Source: Clostridium isatidis
Lineage (GTDB): Bacteria; Bacillota; Clostridia; Clostridiales; Clostridiaceae
Direction: 5' to 3'
DNA: 64,000 bases
Assembly: GCF_002285495.1 (NCBI RefSeq)
Contig: NZ_CP016786.1
Location: 1,998,001 to 2,062,000 of the forward strand
Both the position numbers and the translations under genes were made by a program. Of the stretch, positions 1-9,114 are shown piece by piece; within the stretch, counting starts at the first letter, position 1, and every line of letters begins with the position of its first letter. Below the pieces are notes generated by a model that searched no databases, was not told the origin of the DNA, and saw only the letters and a list, made by a program, of their open reading frames with translations.

Positions 1-234
1 TTTATCATAACTTTTCCTTTCAAAACTTATCTAAATATATATTTTTTTATTCTCTATTATTTTACCTTTTATTCTTTAACTATACTTAGTAAATCTTTCT
101 ATTTATAATTTGTAATCTAATCATAATAAATAGCCTAATGCAAGAAAAATATATGAATATCCTAATCTCTTCTTCAATTCATTCCCCGTAAAAGCTCAAC
201 ATCTCATCTCTTATTATAAATTTTTATAAAAAAT
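1..234. other. AT-rich stretch without a gene
   Basis: No open frame with a ribosome-binding site is visible on either strand. The stretch lies before the first hairpin and probably holds the 3' flank of a gene outside the window. Confidence 0.4.
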
Positions 235-263
235 AAAGATATATAACTTAATTATATATCTTT
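235..263. terminator. AT-only hairpin, possible terminator
   Basis: A perfect 12-bp stem (AAAGATATATAA / TTATATATCTTT) encloses a 5-base loop and has T-rich flanks on both strands. It is separate from the hcp terminator and may close a gene that lies left of the window. The stem contains only two G-C pairs, so it would be weak. Confidence 0.4.
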
Positions 264-284
264 ATTTTACTATATTCTTTTAAA

Positions 285-326
285 CTAAAAAAGTCTGCTT
301 AACTAAATAATTAGTAAAGCAGACTT
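285..326 (-). terminator. hcp terminator
   Basis: The arms AAGTCTGCTT and AAGCAGACTT pair perfectly. Read on the minus strand the hairpin is followed by a run of six T, directly downstream of the hcp stop codon. Confidence 0.85.
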
Positions 327-340
327 CTTTAATATTTAAA

Positions 341-1978
341 TTATCCTAAAAACATTTTTAAGTCGTCTTCTACGTTTGTTATTCCACCAATTCCAAAGTT
401 TTCAACAAGTACTTTAGCAACATTTGGTGAAAGGAATGCTGGTAGAGTTGGTCCTAAATGGATATTCTTAACTCCTAAGTATAGTAATGATAATAATACT
501 ATAACAGCTTTTTGTTCATACCATGCAATGTTAAATGCTAATGGTAAATCATTAATATCTTGTAATTCAAATACTTCTTTAAGTTTTAATGCAATTAATG
601 CTAATGAGTATGAATCGTTACATTGTCCTGCATCAAGAACTCTTGGAATTCCACCAATATCTCCTAAGTCTAATTTGTTATATTTGTATTTTGCACAACC
701 TGCAGTTAAAATAACAGTATCTTTTGGTAGTGCTTTTGCAAATTCTGTGTAGTAGTTTCTTGATTTAGCTCTACCGTCACATCCAGCCATTACGAAGAAT
801 TTCTTAATAGCTCCTGACTTAACAGCATCTACAACTTTATCAGCAAGCGCAAATACTTGGTTGTGAGCAAATCCACCAATGATTTCTCCCTTTTCTATTT
901 CTGTTGGAGCCTTGCAAGTCTTAGCAAGTTCAATTATTTCTGAGAAGTCTTTCTTTTCTCCATCTACTCCTGGTATATGCTTACATCCTGGGAAGCCTGC
1001 AGCTCCAGTTGTAAATACTCTATGCTTGTAGCTTTCCTTTGGTGGTACTATACAGTTTGTAGTCATTAATATTGGACCGTTGAAGCTTTCAAATTCTTCT
1101 TTTTGCTTCCACCATGCATTTCCATAGTTACCTACAAAGTGATCATATTTCTTAAATGCTGGATAATAGTGAGCTGGTAACATTTCTGAGTGAGTATAAA
1201 CATCTACTCCTGTTCCCTTTGTTTGTTCTAATAATTGTTCTAAGTCTTTTAAGTCGTGACCAGAAACTAAAATACCTGGATTATTTCTAACACCTATATT
1301 AACTTTTGTTATTTCTGGGTTTCCATAAGTTCCAGTATTAGCTGCATCTAATAAAGCCATACCGTCTACTCCAACTTTACCTGTTTCTAAAGTTAAAGCT
1401 ACTAATTGATCTACTGTTAAGCTGTCATCTAATAACTTAGCTAAAGTTTCTTGCATAAATGCACTAATTTCTTCGTTATCATAGCTTAATTCGTTAGCAT
1501 GCTTCATATATGCTGCTAAACCTTTTAATCCATAAGTTATAAGTTCTCTTAAACTTCTTATATCTTCATCTTTAGTTGCTAATACACCAACTTCTGTTGA
1601 TTTTGTATCATATTCTTCTCTTGTAGAAGCAGTCCATAATGCAGCTTCTGATAAACCTTCTTTATTTGATAATTGATTTAATAATTCTTCTTTTATTTCT
1701 AATACTCTTCTTACTCTATCGTAGAATATCTCATCATCAAAGTTAGCATTTGTTATAGTTGTAAATAAATTAATTGTTATATAGTGATTAACTTCACTTG
1801 AAACTTTTTTTCCTTCTTTTCTAAGTCTAGTTGTTACTTCTGATAATCCTTTTGTTACATATACTAATAAATCCTGCATTCTAGCAAGGTCTGGTGATTT
1901 TCCACATACTCCAAATTTTGTACAGCCTGTACAGCCTGCTGTTTCTTGACATTGGAAACAAAACATTTTATTTTCCAT
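341..1978 (-). CDS. hcp: Hydroxylamine reductase / hybrid cluster protein
   Basis: This is a cytosolic Fe-S enzyme of anaerobes. Family members reduce hydroxylamine and, more physiologically, NO to N2O, so they serve in nitrosative-stress defence. The 545-residue length is typical. The N-terminal cysteines C7, C10, C19 and C25 form the CX2CX8CX5C cluster motif. Later Cys-containing segments such as TTNCIVPP and GAAGFPGCKH are those that ligate the hybrid 4Fe-2S-2O cluster. The start has an AAGGAGG-like site. The gene stands alone: a terminator follows it, and a CRP/FNR-type palindrome lies at -41.5 of its predicted promoter. No hcr reductase gene lies beside it. Confidence 0.96.
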   Translation of the reverse strand: MENKMFCFQCQETAGCTGCTKFGVCGKSPDLARMQDLLVYVTKGLSEVTTRLRKEGKKVSSEVNHYITINLFTTITNANFDDEIFYDRVRRVLEIKEELLNQLSNKEGLSEAALWTASTREEYDTKSTEVGVLATKDEDIRSLRELITYGLKGLAAYMKHANELSYDNEEISAFMQETLAKLLDDSLTVDQLVALTLETGKVGVDGMALLDAANTGTYGNPEITKVNIGVRNNPGILVSGHDLKDLEQLLEQTKGTGVDVYTHSEMLPAHYYPAFKKYDHFVGNYGNAWWKQKEEFESFNGPILMTTNCIVPPKESYKHRVFTTGAAGFPGCKHIPGVDGEKKDFSEIIELAKTCKAPTEIEKGEIIGGFAHNQVFALADKVVDAVKSGAIKKFFVMAGCDGRAKSRNYYTEFAKALPKDTVILTAGCAKYKYNKLDLGDIGGIPRVLDAGQCNDSYSLALIALKLKEVFELQDINDLPLAFNIAWYEQKAVIVLLSLLYLGVKNIHLGPTLPAFLSPNVAKVLVENFGIGGITNVEDDLKMFLG

Positions 1979-2041
1979 AAAAATAGCCTCCTTAAATATA
2001 TTTAAAATAAATGATCTCTAAAATGTTCATTTGACATGCTC

Positions 2042-2083
2042 ATTATAACCAATTTTTTCAGAATAATCGGTAACAGAAGTTAC
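2042..2083 (-). promoter_or_regulatory. hcp promoter with CRP/FNR-type (HcpR-like) site
   Basis: On the minus strand a TATAAT -10 box lies at 2047-2042, giving a predicted start near 2035. The inverted repeat GTAAC-N4-GTTAC at 2070-2083 is centred at about -41.5, the class II activator position of CRP/FNR proteins. Clostridial hcp genes are commonly controlled by the CRP-family regulator HcpR. Assignment to HcpR is inference, because no regulator gene is in the window. Confidence 0.65.
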
Positions 2084-2194
2084 AGAAATAAATATTTTTT
2101 ATTTTTTTAATAAAAATATTTATAAAAAATTCTATTTTCTTTTATATTTTCTCTGCACCAAAAAATATTTCTAATATTCTTATTTCTTTCTGGA

Positions 2195-2238
2195 TAAAAA
2201 AAGTAAGCTGCTCACAAAAAATATGAAACAACTTACTT
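2195..2238 (-). terminator. sbcDC operon terminator
   Basis: On the minus strand the arms AAGTAAGTTG and CAGCTTACTT pair, with G-U pairs further inside, and a run of about seven T follows. It lies some 90 bases past the sbcC stop. Confidence 0.7.
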
Positions 2239-2329
2239 ATTAGTTCTAATCTTTTCATTTTTCTAGCTTTAAGGCATGAACTGAATAACCTTTAATTTTT
2301 GTCTATTACCAATTATTAGTTATTTATCA

Positions 2330-5300
2330 TTAATTAAATTTAGCATTGCTTCCTTTATTAGTAGATGTAATAACTATCTTTGAATCTATCCTATCCTTCA
2401 ATTCTTGTACATGAGATATTATACCTACCACTCTTCCGTCATTTTGGAGTTCAACTAAACATTCTATAGCATTATCTAAAGATTCTGAATCCAAAGTTCC
2501 AAAACCTTCATCCACAAAAATAGTATCTAACTGTATTCCCCCTGAATAAGCTTGTACCACATCTGCTAAACCTAAAGCCATAGACAATGATGCTTTGAAA
2601 GCTTCCCCACCTGATAGAGTTTTTATATCTCTAGATTTTCCTGTATAATTATCAAATACTTCTAAGTCTAAGCCTTGTCCCTTTCTCTTATCTCCAACTT
2701 CTTCTTTTCTTAAAAGTTCATATCTATTACAGCTCATTCTAGAAAGTCTTAAATTTGCTGCAGTGATTATATCTTCAAAATATGAAGCTAATACATATCT
2801 TTCAAAGCTTATTTTTCTACTGTTATCACCATTAATAATCTTTGAAAGCCTTCCTATAACACTATACTTTTTTTCATCTTTTTCAATTAATTCATTATTC
2901 TTTTCAATATTCTTTAATAGTTTTATATTTTGATCTATTTTAGAATATAACTTTTTCTCAATCTTCTGTATCTTTAATTTATTATCTTTATAAGATTCTA
3001 TTTTTATTTCCAATTCCTTAATATCTTTTTTTATTAGCCCTTCACATTCCTTAGTAATATCTTTCAATAATTTTTCTGTATTGGCTAAGTTGTTGATGTA
3101 ATTATTGATATCCCTTTCTAAAGTTTCTATTTCTTCTTCTTTAAGCTGACTGTTTTTATAATCACGTCCATCTTTGAAGCCTAATGCTAAAGTCTTTTCC
3201 TTAAATATCTCAATAGCTTCTTCTAAATCTTTTTTTGATTCTTTTGACCTAATTTCTAAAGATTGCTTGTTTCCATTTTCTTTATCTAAATTAGATTTTA
3301 ATAAATTATATTCTGCTTCAGCTTTTTCATAATTCTTTTTTAGCTCTTCTATTTTATAATTAATTTCTCTTCTTATATTTTCAAGTTCATTATAAGACTT
3401 AACATTTCCATTAAATTCTTCTTCAATATTTTTCAAATTAGTTTCTTCTATTTTTAAATTTTCTTTATTAGATAAAAGTTCTTTATTTTTCTCTTCTAAA
3501 TAATTTCTTAACTTCTCAATTCTTGCCTCTTTATTCTTCTTTTCCTTAATCTTTTCTTCTTCCTTATTAACTAATAAAGATATTCCTTCTATTTCCTTAT
3601 TAATATTTAATAACTCAAAATTATTTTTCTTTATTAATCCTAAAACTTTCTCAATTTCTAATGATATATCTTCAAGATTGTTACTAGCAAATATTTTCAT
3701 TAATAGAGGAAATATTATTTCTCTTTTATTCGATTCTAAATTTGCATTTATTTTAGATAAATCTCTATAGTATTTTTCTCTAATTTCATATAATTTATCT
3801 GCTTTAACTTTTGCTTCTTTTACCAAATTCTCATCTATAACTTCACTATTTAAAACAGCTAGCTTTGGATGATGAAGTGAACCACATACTGGGCAAGGTT
3901 CCCCTTCTATTAAATTCTTGGCAAGTATTCCTGCTTGATTTCTCCTAAAAGCCTCTTCTAAATTTTCATAATAGTTTTTAGCCGCTACATAAGACTTATC
4001 TGCCTCTTCATAGACTAAAGTCAGATTTGAATGTTTATTACTTTCCCTCTTATAACTCTCTAAAGAATTTAATAATATATTTAAATCTTCTATTTTCTTA
4101 TTTAAATTAATAACATTTATTTCCAATGTATTCTTTTTATTTTTTAAACTACTTATATTCTCCAACTCTATTGCTAATTTATTTATTAAATCACTATTAC
4201 CTTTTATCTCTAAATTTATATTATTAATTTCTTTTTCCAGATCTTCTATAAAAATCTTTAATTTATTTACTTTTGCCTTATTTTTTTCATATCTAGAAGC
4301 TTTTTCCTTTAATTTATCTATTTCATTTAATTGACTTAATAAAATATTTTTTTCTTCTTCTTTGGCTTTTTCTTCTTGTAATCTCTTAAATGCTAGGTCA
4401 TAATCTTTTTTATACTTTTCTATATTTTTTATAGCTTCATTTAATTTAAAATTTACTTCATCATATAAAGATTTTTTATACCTATAATCTTTTTCATAAA
4501 GGTCCAATTTCAATGCCTTTTTTGCCTTTTCCAGAATAACAGACTTTTCTTTATAATTTTCTTTTAGGCATGAAAGCCTTTCAAATTCTAATTTTATATT
4601 ATTCTTTTTCTCTAACTTTTTATTATTTTCATTTATTAATGCTAATTCCTTAGATAAAGTTTCTATTTCCTCTTGAAACTTATCTAATTCATCCTTTAAA
4701 TTTGAAATCATCTCTTGATCTACACTTATTTCTTCTTCAAAACCTTTTATTATTTGCTCAATATTCATATCCCTAGCAGTAATCATTTCTTTTAAAGTTA
4801 TATTTTCTTCGTTTATCATAAAGGACTTAATATTATTTTCCCTATCCCTTTGGATAAGTTCAATATTTCTTTTTAATTCATTTGCTTCATTCTTTATATT
4901 CTGCTGAATATCTGAAAATATTTTTGTTCCAAATATCTTTCTAAATATTTCTTCCTTCTTATCACTATCAGAATTTAATAACTTTTTAAACTCCCCTTGA
5001 GGTATCATAACTAATTGCTTGAATTGCTCTGAATTAATACCTAAAATTTCTTCTACTGCTCGTGTTACTTCTTTATATCCTGTTATCGTTTTATCTTTAT
5101 ATTTTAGTTCTGCAACAGCCTTACTTTCTGTAAATCCTTCACCTCTTTGTTTCTTTCTATAATATTGAGGTGATCTTTTTACATAATAATCCTTATTTCT
5201 CATCGAAAACCATAGCTCAACTTCTGTCTTAGTTTCCAGAGAAGCAAAATCACTTCTTAAATTTTTACCTTCCCTTTCACTTCCACTTGCCTCTCCAAAA

Positions 5301-5458
5301 AGAGCAAAGTTAATGGCATCAAAAATTGTTGTTTTACCTGCTCCCGTATTTCCTGTTATTACAAATATATTTTTATCTTTTAAATTTTCTTCAAAATTTA
5401 ATTCTTGTTTTTCTGCATAAGGTCCAAAAGCTGAAATTATTAATTTTTTAATTTTCAT
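2330..5458 (-). CDS. sbcC: Exonuclease SbcCD, ATPase subunit SbcC
   Basis: SbcC is the SMC/Rad50-like ATPase of the SbcCD nuclease, which cleaves DNA hairpins and processes double-strand breaks. The 1042-residue protein has a Walker A motif GNTGAGKTT near residue 36. Long Lys/Glu-rich coiled-coil arms flank a zinc-hook CPVC near residue 523. A C-terminal LSGGEAF signature (about 948) and Walker B VDEGFG (about 985) complete the ATPase. I chose the start at 5458 because MKIKKLIISAFGPY is the conserved N-terminus and GGAGGAAGAA lies just upstream inside the end of sbcD. The two genes are one base apart and are surely coupled in translation. Confidence 0.95.
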   Translation of the reverse strand: MKIKKLIISAFGPYAEKQELNFEENLKDKNIFVITGNTGAGKTTIFDAINFALFGEASGSEREGKNLRSDFASLETKTEVELWFSMRNKDYYVKRSPQYYRKKQRGEGFTESKAVAELKYKDKTITGYKEVTRAVEEILGINSEQFKQLVMIPQGEFKKLLNSDSDKKEEIFRKIFGTKIFSDIQQNIKNEANELKRNIELIQRDRENNIKSFMINEENITLKEMITARDMNIEQIIKGFEEEISVDQEMISNLKDELDKFQEEIETLSKELALINENNKKLEKKNNIKLEFERLSCLKENYKEKSVILEKAKKALKLDLYEKDYRYKKSLYDEVNFKLNEAIKNIEKYKKDYDLAFKRLQEEKAKEEEKNILLSQLNEIDKLKEKASRYEKNKAKVNKLKIFIEDLEKEINNINLEIKGNSDLINKLAIELENISSLKNKKNTLEINVINLNKKIEDLNILLNSLESYKRESNKHSNLTLVYEEADKSYVAAKNYYENLEEAFRRNQAGILAKNLIEGEPCPVCGSLHHPKLAVLNSEVIDENLVKEAKVKADKLYEIREKYYRDLSKINANLESNKREIIFPLLMKIFASNNLEDISLEIEKVLGLIKKNNFELLNINKEIEGISLLVNKEEEKIKEKKNKEARIEKLRNYLEEKNKELLSNKENLKIEETNLKNIEEEFNGNVKSYNELENIRREINYKIEELKKNYEKAEAEYNLLKSNLDKENGNKQSLEIRSKESKKDLEEAIEIFKEKTLALGFKDGRDYKNSQLKEEEIETLERDINNYINNLANTEKLLKDITKECEGLIKKDIKELEIKIESYKDNKLKIQKIEKKLYSKIDQNIKLLKNIEKNNELIEKDEKKYSVIGRLSKIINGDNSRKISFERYVLASYFEDIITAANLRLSRMSCNRYELLRKEEVGDKRKGQGLDLEVFDNYTGKSRDIKTLSGGEAFKASLSMALGLADVVQAYSGGIQLDTIFVDEGFGTLDSESLDNAIECLVELQNDGRVVGIISHVQELKDRIDSKIVITSTNKGSNAKFN

Positions 5459-5459
5459 A

Positions 5460-6629
5460 TTAATATTCTTCCTCCTTAGCCTTGTCCAATATATTTGCAA
5501 TGATCTCTAATTCTTCACTGCTACAATCTTCACCAATTATATCCTTGTAAAAATCCTTAAACAAAGTTAGAGTAGATTTTTCCTTTATATCAGCTATTTT
5601 TCTTTCTGAACCTTGCTTATTTAATCTTTCTTCCCTTACCAATTCCATTACATTTGGATAAACAGTCCTTATCTTAGCCATTGGATCTAAAATTTCACCT
5701 TTATCTTTTAAAATTACCTTTATATAGTCTTCTTTATTTAAATTATCCTTTGTAGAATCTCTTATTATATTTTCAAGATAGCCTTCTATAATTCTAAAAT
5801 CTCTTTTTCCTTTTAATCTATAAAATCTTACATCAATATTCCCCTCTGAATCTAAGTTAATTATATTTATTCCCTTTTTTTGATTAACTTCTGAAAAAGA
5901 GTATTTCATCAATGAGCCTGAATACCTTATTCTTTCATTGCCTACTTTTTGAGGACCATGCAAATGACCAAGAGCAGTATAATTAAAGTTTTCAAAGAGT
6001 TTCCCATCAATAAAATCCGTTCCCCCTATAGAAATAGGTTTTTCAGAATCTGATTCAACTAGTTCTTCAAAATTTCCCTCTCTTATTTTCGTTACATATC
6101 CATGGGCAATTGCAATATTTCTTTCTTCTTTATTTAAATCTTTATTTATTTCATCAATTATTTTTCTCATTGCATCATTTGGCGTCTTTATATTCTCATC
6201 TCCATATAAATCTCTTACAATTGGAACATCTGCAAAAGGTATTGGATAAAAATTTACCTTTCCAAATTCATCTTCTAAAACAATTTTTTCTGTATTTCTT
6301 TTTAAGTTTCCTATAATATATAAACCACTTCTTCTTAATAATGAACTAGCAAAATCTAATCTTTCATTACTGTCATGATTACCAGCAATAGCAATTATAG
6401 GTGTTTTTAAATCTATTACGATTTTCTCAAGAGTTTTATTTAACAATTCAACTGCTTGTACAGGTGGTATTGATCTATCATATAAGTCTCCCGCTATTAC
6501 TAATACATCTGGCTTTTCTTCTTCTATTGCCTTAAATAACTCTTCTAACATATATTCCTGTTCTTCAGTCATATAGAAACCATTAACAAGCTTTCCAATA
6601 TGCCAATCCCCCATATGAAAAATTTTCAT
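5460..6629 (-). CDS. sbcD: Exonuclease SbcCD, nuclease subunit SbcD
   Basis: SbcD is the Mre11-like calcineurin-type nuclease partner of SbcC. The phosphoesterase metal-binding motifs are in order: GDWHIG (7-12), GDLYDR (about 47), GNHDS (about 83) and GHLHGP (about 219). The 389-residue length is usual. The GAGGGGTGATGAA ribosome-binding region supports the start. It is the first gene of a two-gene operon with sbcC. Confidence 0.95.
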   Translation of the reverse strand: MKIFHMGDWHIGKLVNGFYMTEEQEYMLEELFKAIEEEKPDVLVIAGDLYDRSIPPVQAVELLNKTLEKIVIDLKTPIIAIAGNHDSNERLDFASSLLRRSGLYIIGNLKRNTEKIVLEDEFGKVNFYPIPFADVPIVRDLYGDENIKTPNDAMRKIIDEINKDLNKEERNIAIAHGYVTKIREGNFEELVESDSEKPISIGGTDFIDGKLFENFNYTALGHLHGPQKVGNERIRYSGSLMKYSFSEVNQKKGINIINLDSEGNIDVRFYRLKGKRDFRIIEGYLENIIRDSTKDNLNKEDYIKVILKDKGEILDPMAKIRTVYPNVMELVREERLNKQGSERKIADIKEKSTLTLFKDFYKDIIGEDCSSEELEIIANILDKAKEEEY

Positions 6630-6802
6630 TTCATCACCCCTCTAAACAATTCACAATTCAAAATGTACAATTTAGGAAGATTTTCAGAGCACTAAAAATC
6701 AACATTGTATTTGTTTTATATTATACATTATTTTTATATTTATTTATTGAATATTCTTAGAATTTTATTGGATATTATTTATATACAATAAATTTAAAAA
6801 AT

Positions 6803-6831
6803 AAAAAAGACTGTTATATCTTTAAACAGTC
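6803..6831 (-). terminator. Terminator of the ECF-like gene
   Basis: The GACTGTT / AACAGTC hairpin is followed on the minus strand by a run of six T. It lies about 45 bases past the stop at 6876. Confidence 0.8.
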
Positions 6832-6875
6832 CTTTTGTACTAATAATCCAATAAAGTTCTTAATTTTAATTAATA

Positions 6876-7394
6876 TTATGCTGCTTTTTCATTTAAAATA
6901 GAAATAGTATCCTTTCCTTGAGCTTTATTTAATGATCTTGCTACTAAATATGCAAGAAAAGCATCAATACAATGATGAACCATTGTTCCCACTACTGTAA
7001 CTAAAACTATTGTATAAGAATCAATTCCAAAAGGTATTATAGCTAGTCCTTCTAAAATACCATGAATTGGTGCAGTAGCAGCTATTGCTCCTTTATAATT
7101 TTCATTCTTTCTAAATATTTTTCCTCCAATATACCCAACAATAATATGAGTTGCTGCTCTAAGGGCTACCACAGGTGCCGATGTTATAAAAAATCCTATT
7201 GTTGAACCTAAACCAACTATTGCAGCCACTTTTGGTGAAATTAACATTGCAATAAATAAAGGAACATGGGATGCTAATGTAGCTGTAAATGGTCCAACTA
7301 TTATTTTTAAAAATCCAAATGAAATAGGAATAATAAGTGATAATGCCACTAATAGTGCAGCTAGTACCAATTTTTTTATTTTTGTGCTATGCAT
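6876..7394 (-). CDS. ECF-type membrane protein (possible vitamin transporter S component)
   Basis: The 172-residue protein has about five or six hydrophobic helices and a short basic N-terminus (MHSTKIKKLVLAALLVAL). The size and the small-residue-rich first helices match substrate-binding S components of energy-coupling-factor vitamin transporters, including the niacin-type NiaX group. The substrate cannot be told from sequence, and no EcfA or EcfT gene is nearby, as is usual for group II systems. The start at 7394 is chosen because AAGGAGGGG lies 5 bases upstream. An inverted repeat TATAC-N4-GTATA at about 7413-7426 overlaps the leader and could be an operator. A generic small membrane protein remains possible. 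Confidence 0.6.
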   Translation of the reverse strand: MHSTKIKKLVLAALLVALSLIIPISFGFLKIIVGPFTATLASHVPLFIAMLISPKVAAIVGLGSTIGFFITSAPVVALRAATHIIVGYIGGKIFRKNENYKGAIAATAPIHGILEGLAIIPFGIDSYTIVLVTVVGTMVHHCIDAFLAYLVARSLNKAQGKDTISILNEKAA

Positions 7395-7541
7395 TTTACC
7401 CCTCCTTAACTGTATATACACTAGTATAATATCATCTTTACACCTTGTAAATACTTTTCATAAAAAATATTTATTATTATTCATAGATATTTCCTAAATT
7501 AATATAATTTATAATGAGTTAATATTTAAGCGAGGTAATTT

Positions 7542-8321
7542 ATGTTTGAAAATAATACAATAATTCCCTTATCACTTTCTTTAATAGCAGGGCTTTCAAC
7601 AATTTTGGGTGCTTTTGTAGTTTTCTTTGCTAATTTTAATAAAAATAAAGTAATTACATTTTCATTAGCTTTCTCAGCTGGAGTAATGATGACAGTTTCC
7701 TTTATAGACCTTTTCATGTCTTCTATGGATAATCTCTGCAAAAATTATGGAAACTTTATTGGAATATTTTATTCTTTAACTTTTTTAATTTCTGGAGCTT
7801 TAATTACAGCATTAATAGATAAACTTCTTGATAAAAATAGTATAGTTAAAAACCAAAGAACTTCTTCAAAAAACTTATTTAGAGTTGGTTTAATCTCTAT
7901 GATTGGACTTATGATCCACAATTTTCCTGAAGGAATTGCAACTTTTATTTCTGGGTATGAAAATATTTCTCTTGGAATATCTATAGCTTTAGCAATCTCC
8001 CTTCATAACATTCCTGAAGGTATATCTATATCCTTACCAATTTATTATTCAACTAACAGTAAGTATAAAGCTTTTAAATACTGTTTTTTATCTGGAATTT
8101 CTGAACCCCTTGGTGCTCTTACAGCCTTCTTATTTCTAAAACCATACATAAATGAAACTATTTTGTCATTAACCTTTTTATTAATAGCTGGAATAATGTT
8201 ATACATTTCCTTTATGGAGCTAATTCCTACTGCAAAATCCTATGGATACAATAAACTTTATGCTATATCTTTATTTCTTGGAATTTGTGTTATACCAGTA
8301 AGTCATGTTTTTGTCGGCTAA
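7542..8321 (+). CDS. zupT: ZIP-family metal transporter ZupT
   Basis: This inner-membrane divalent-metal importer (zinc, also iron or manganese) has 259 residues and about eight membrane helices. The metal-binding motifs HNFPEG (helix IV, near residue 126) and HNIPEG (helix V, near residue 154) are intact. The C-terminal FMELIPTA segment is also typical. The start has a GAGGTAA site. The gene is monocistronic, bounded by a bidirectional terminator. No zinc-regulator site was recognised upstream. Confidence 0.92.
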   Translation: MFENNTIIPLSLSLIAGLSTILGAFVVFFANFNKNKVITFSLAFSAGVMMTVSFIDLFMSSMDNLCKNYGNFIGIFYSLTFLISGALITALIDKLLDKNSIVKNQRTSSKNLFRVGLISMIGLMIHNFPEGIATFISGYENISLGISIALAISLHNIPEGISISLPIYYSTNSKYKAFKYCFLSGISEPLGALTAFLFLKPYINETILSLTFLLIAGIMLYISFMELIPTAKSYGYNKLYAISLFLGICVIPVSHVFVG

Positions 8322-8391
8322 GCCCCAAAAACATGCAAATATAAAAATGTATAATTCACAATCAAGATATTTTTTCAATATATTGAAAACA

Positions 8392-8417
8392 AAAAACGCC
8401 TCTTTACAGGCGTTTTT
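8392..8417. terminator. Bidirectional terminator
   Basis: The arms AAAAACGCCT and AGGCGTTTTT form a compact hairpin with T-runs on both strands. It serves the convergent genes zupT and 8447-8968. Confidence 0.85.
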
Positions 8418-8446
8418 AATTAATTTTAAATTATTAGTATAACTTT

Positions 8447-8968
8447 TTAATCTTCTTTATATTTTAAAGTTAGACTTATTATCTTTTTAACTAGTAAAGC
8501 TGCTATTGGATAAGGTATGTTATATAATTTCAATATTTTTATTATCGCTTCATCTTTCTCTTGTATTTTATTAAATATTTTCTCTACATCAGATTTATTT
8601 TCTCTTATATCTTTATAATCATCAATTGATAAATCATATTCCCTTAGAATTCTCATATGCCTTGGTTCAGTTTCAGGAATTTGACAACTTGGATAAGCTT
8701 CATCTGAATAAATTTCTATTGGATATTCAGTCTCCCCTTCATCTATATAATCAATTTCAGCAAAAAAATTATTTTCTTCTTTAATATTAGTTATTGGTGT
8801 TGCAAAATCATTCAAAAAATTATTTTCGATTCCATTTAAAGCTGAATCCGCTAAATTTTGTACTGGCTGCCATGTAACATTACTACATAATAGATTTGAA
8901 TTTGTAGGCATAGGTATAAATTTTAGCTCATCATTTTGATCTATATGTTTGACTTCTGAATTCTCCAT
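8447..8968 (-). CDS. Uncharacterised acidic protein
   Basis: I do not recognise this 173-residue protein. It has no signal peptide or membrane helix. The N-terminal two thirds are acidic and Asn/Glu-rich and look disordered. The C-terminal 60 residues (from about RHMRILREYDL) are charged and helical and end in a hydrophobic stretch IAALLVKKIISLTLKY. A good GGAGGAAATAA site precedes the ATG, so it is very likely real. It is divergent from the class V aminotransferase gene, with about 146 bases between them. Confidence 0.7.
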   Translation of the reverse strand: MENSEVKHIDQNDELKFIPMPTNSNLLCSNVTWQPVQNLADSALNGIENNFLNDFATPITNIKEENNFFAEIDYIDEGETEYPIEIYSDEAYPSCQIPETEPRHMRILREYDLSIDDYKDIRENKSDVEKIFNKIQEKDEAIIKILKLYNIPYPIAALLVKKIISLTLKYKED

Positions 8969-9052
8969 TTATTTCCTCCAAAAAAATAATCTAATATATG
9001 TATATGTCTTTGATTATATATGTTTCCTCAAAGATTGGAACTTTCTAATAAC

Positions 9053-9082
9053 AGGTTAATAGCACCAACCTATTATTAGGTG
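9053..9082 (+). promoter_or_regulatory. Small alternative-hairpin leader
   Basis: In the leader of the 9115 gene, AGGTT (9053-9057) can pair with AACCT (9067-9071). CACC (9063-9066) can instead pair with GGTG (9079-9082). The two stems share bases and exclude each other. They are short, so a regulatory role is only a suggestion. Confidence 0.25.
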
Positions 9083-9114
9083 AATAGAATATAGAATATA
9101 CGGGAGGTAATGCT

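Noticed and set aside
6650..6680. Dispersed AATTCACAATTC / AATGTACAAT-like intergenic words (also near 8350, 20650 and 43720)
   Set aside because: They are short, variable and AT-rich. By eye they cannot be told from background in a genome of this composition.
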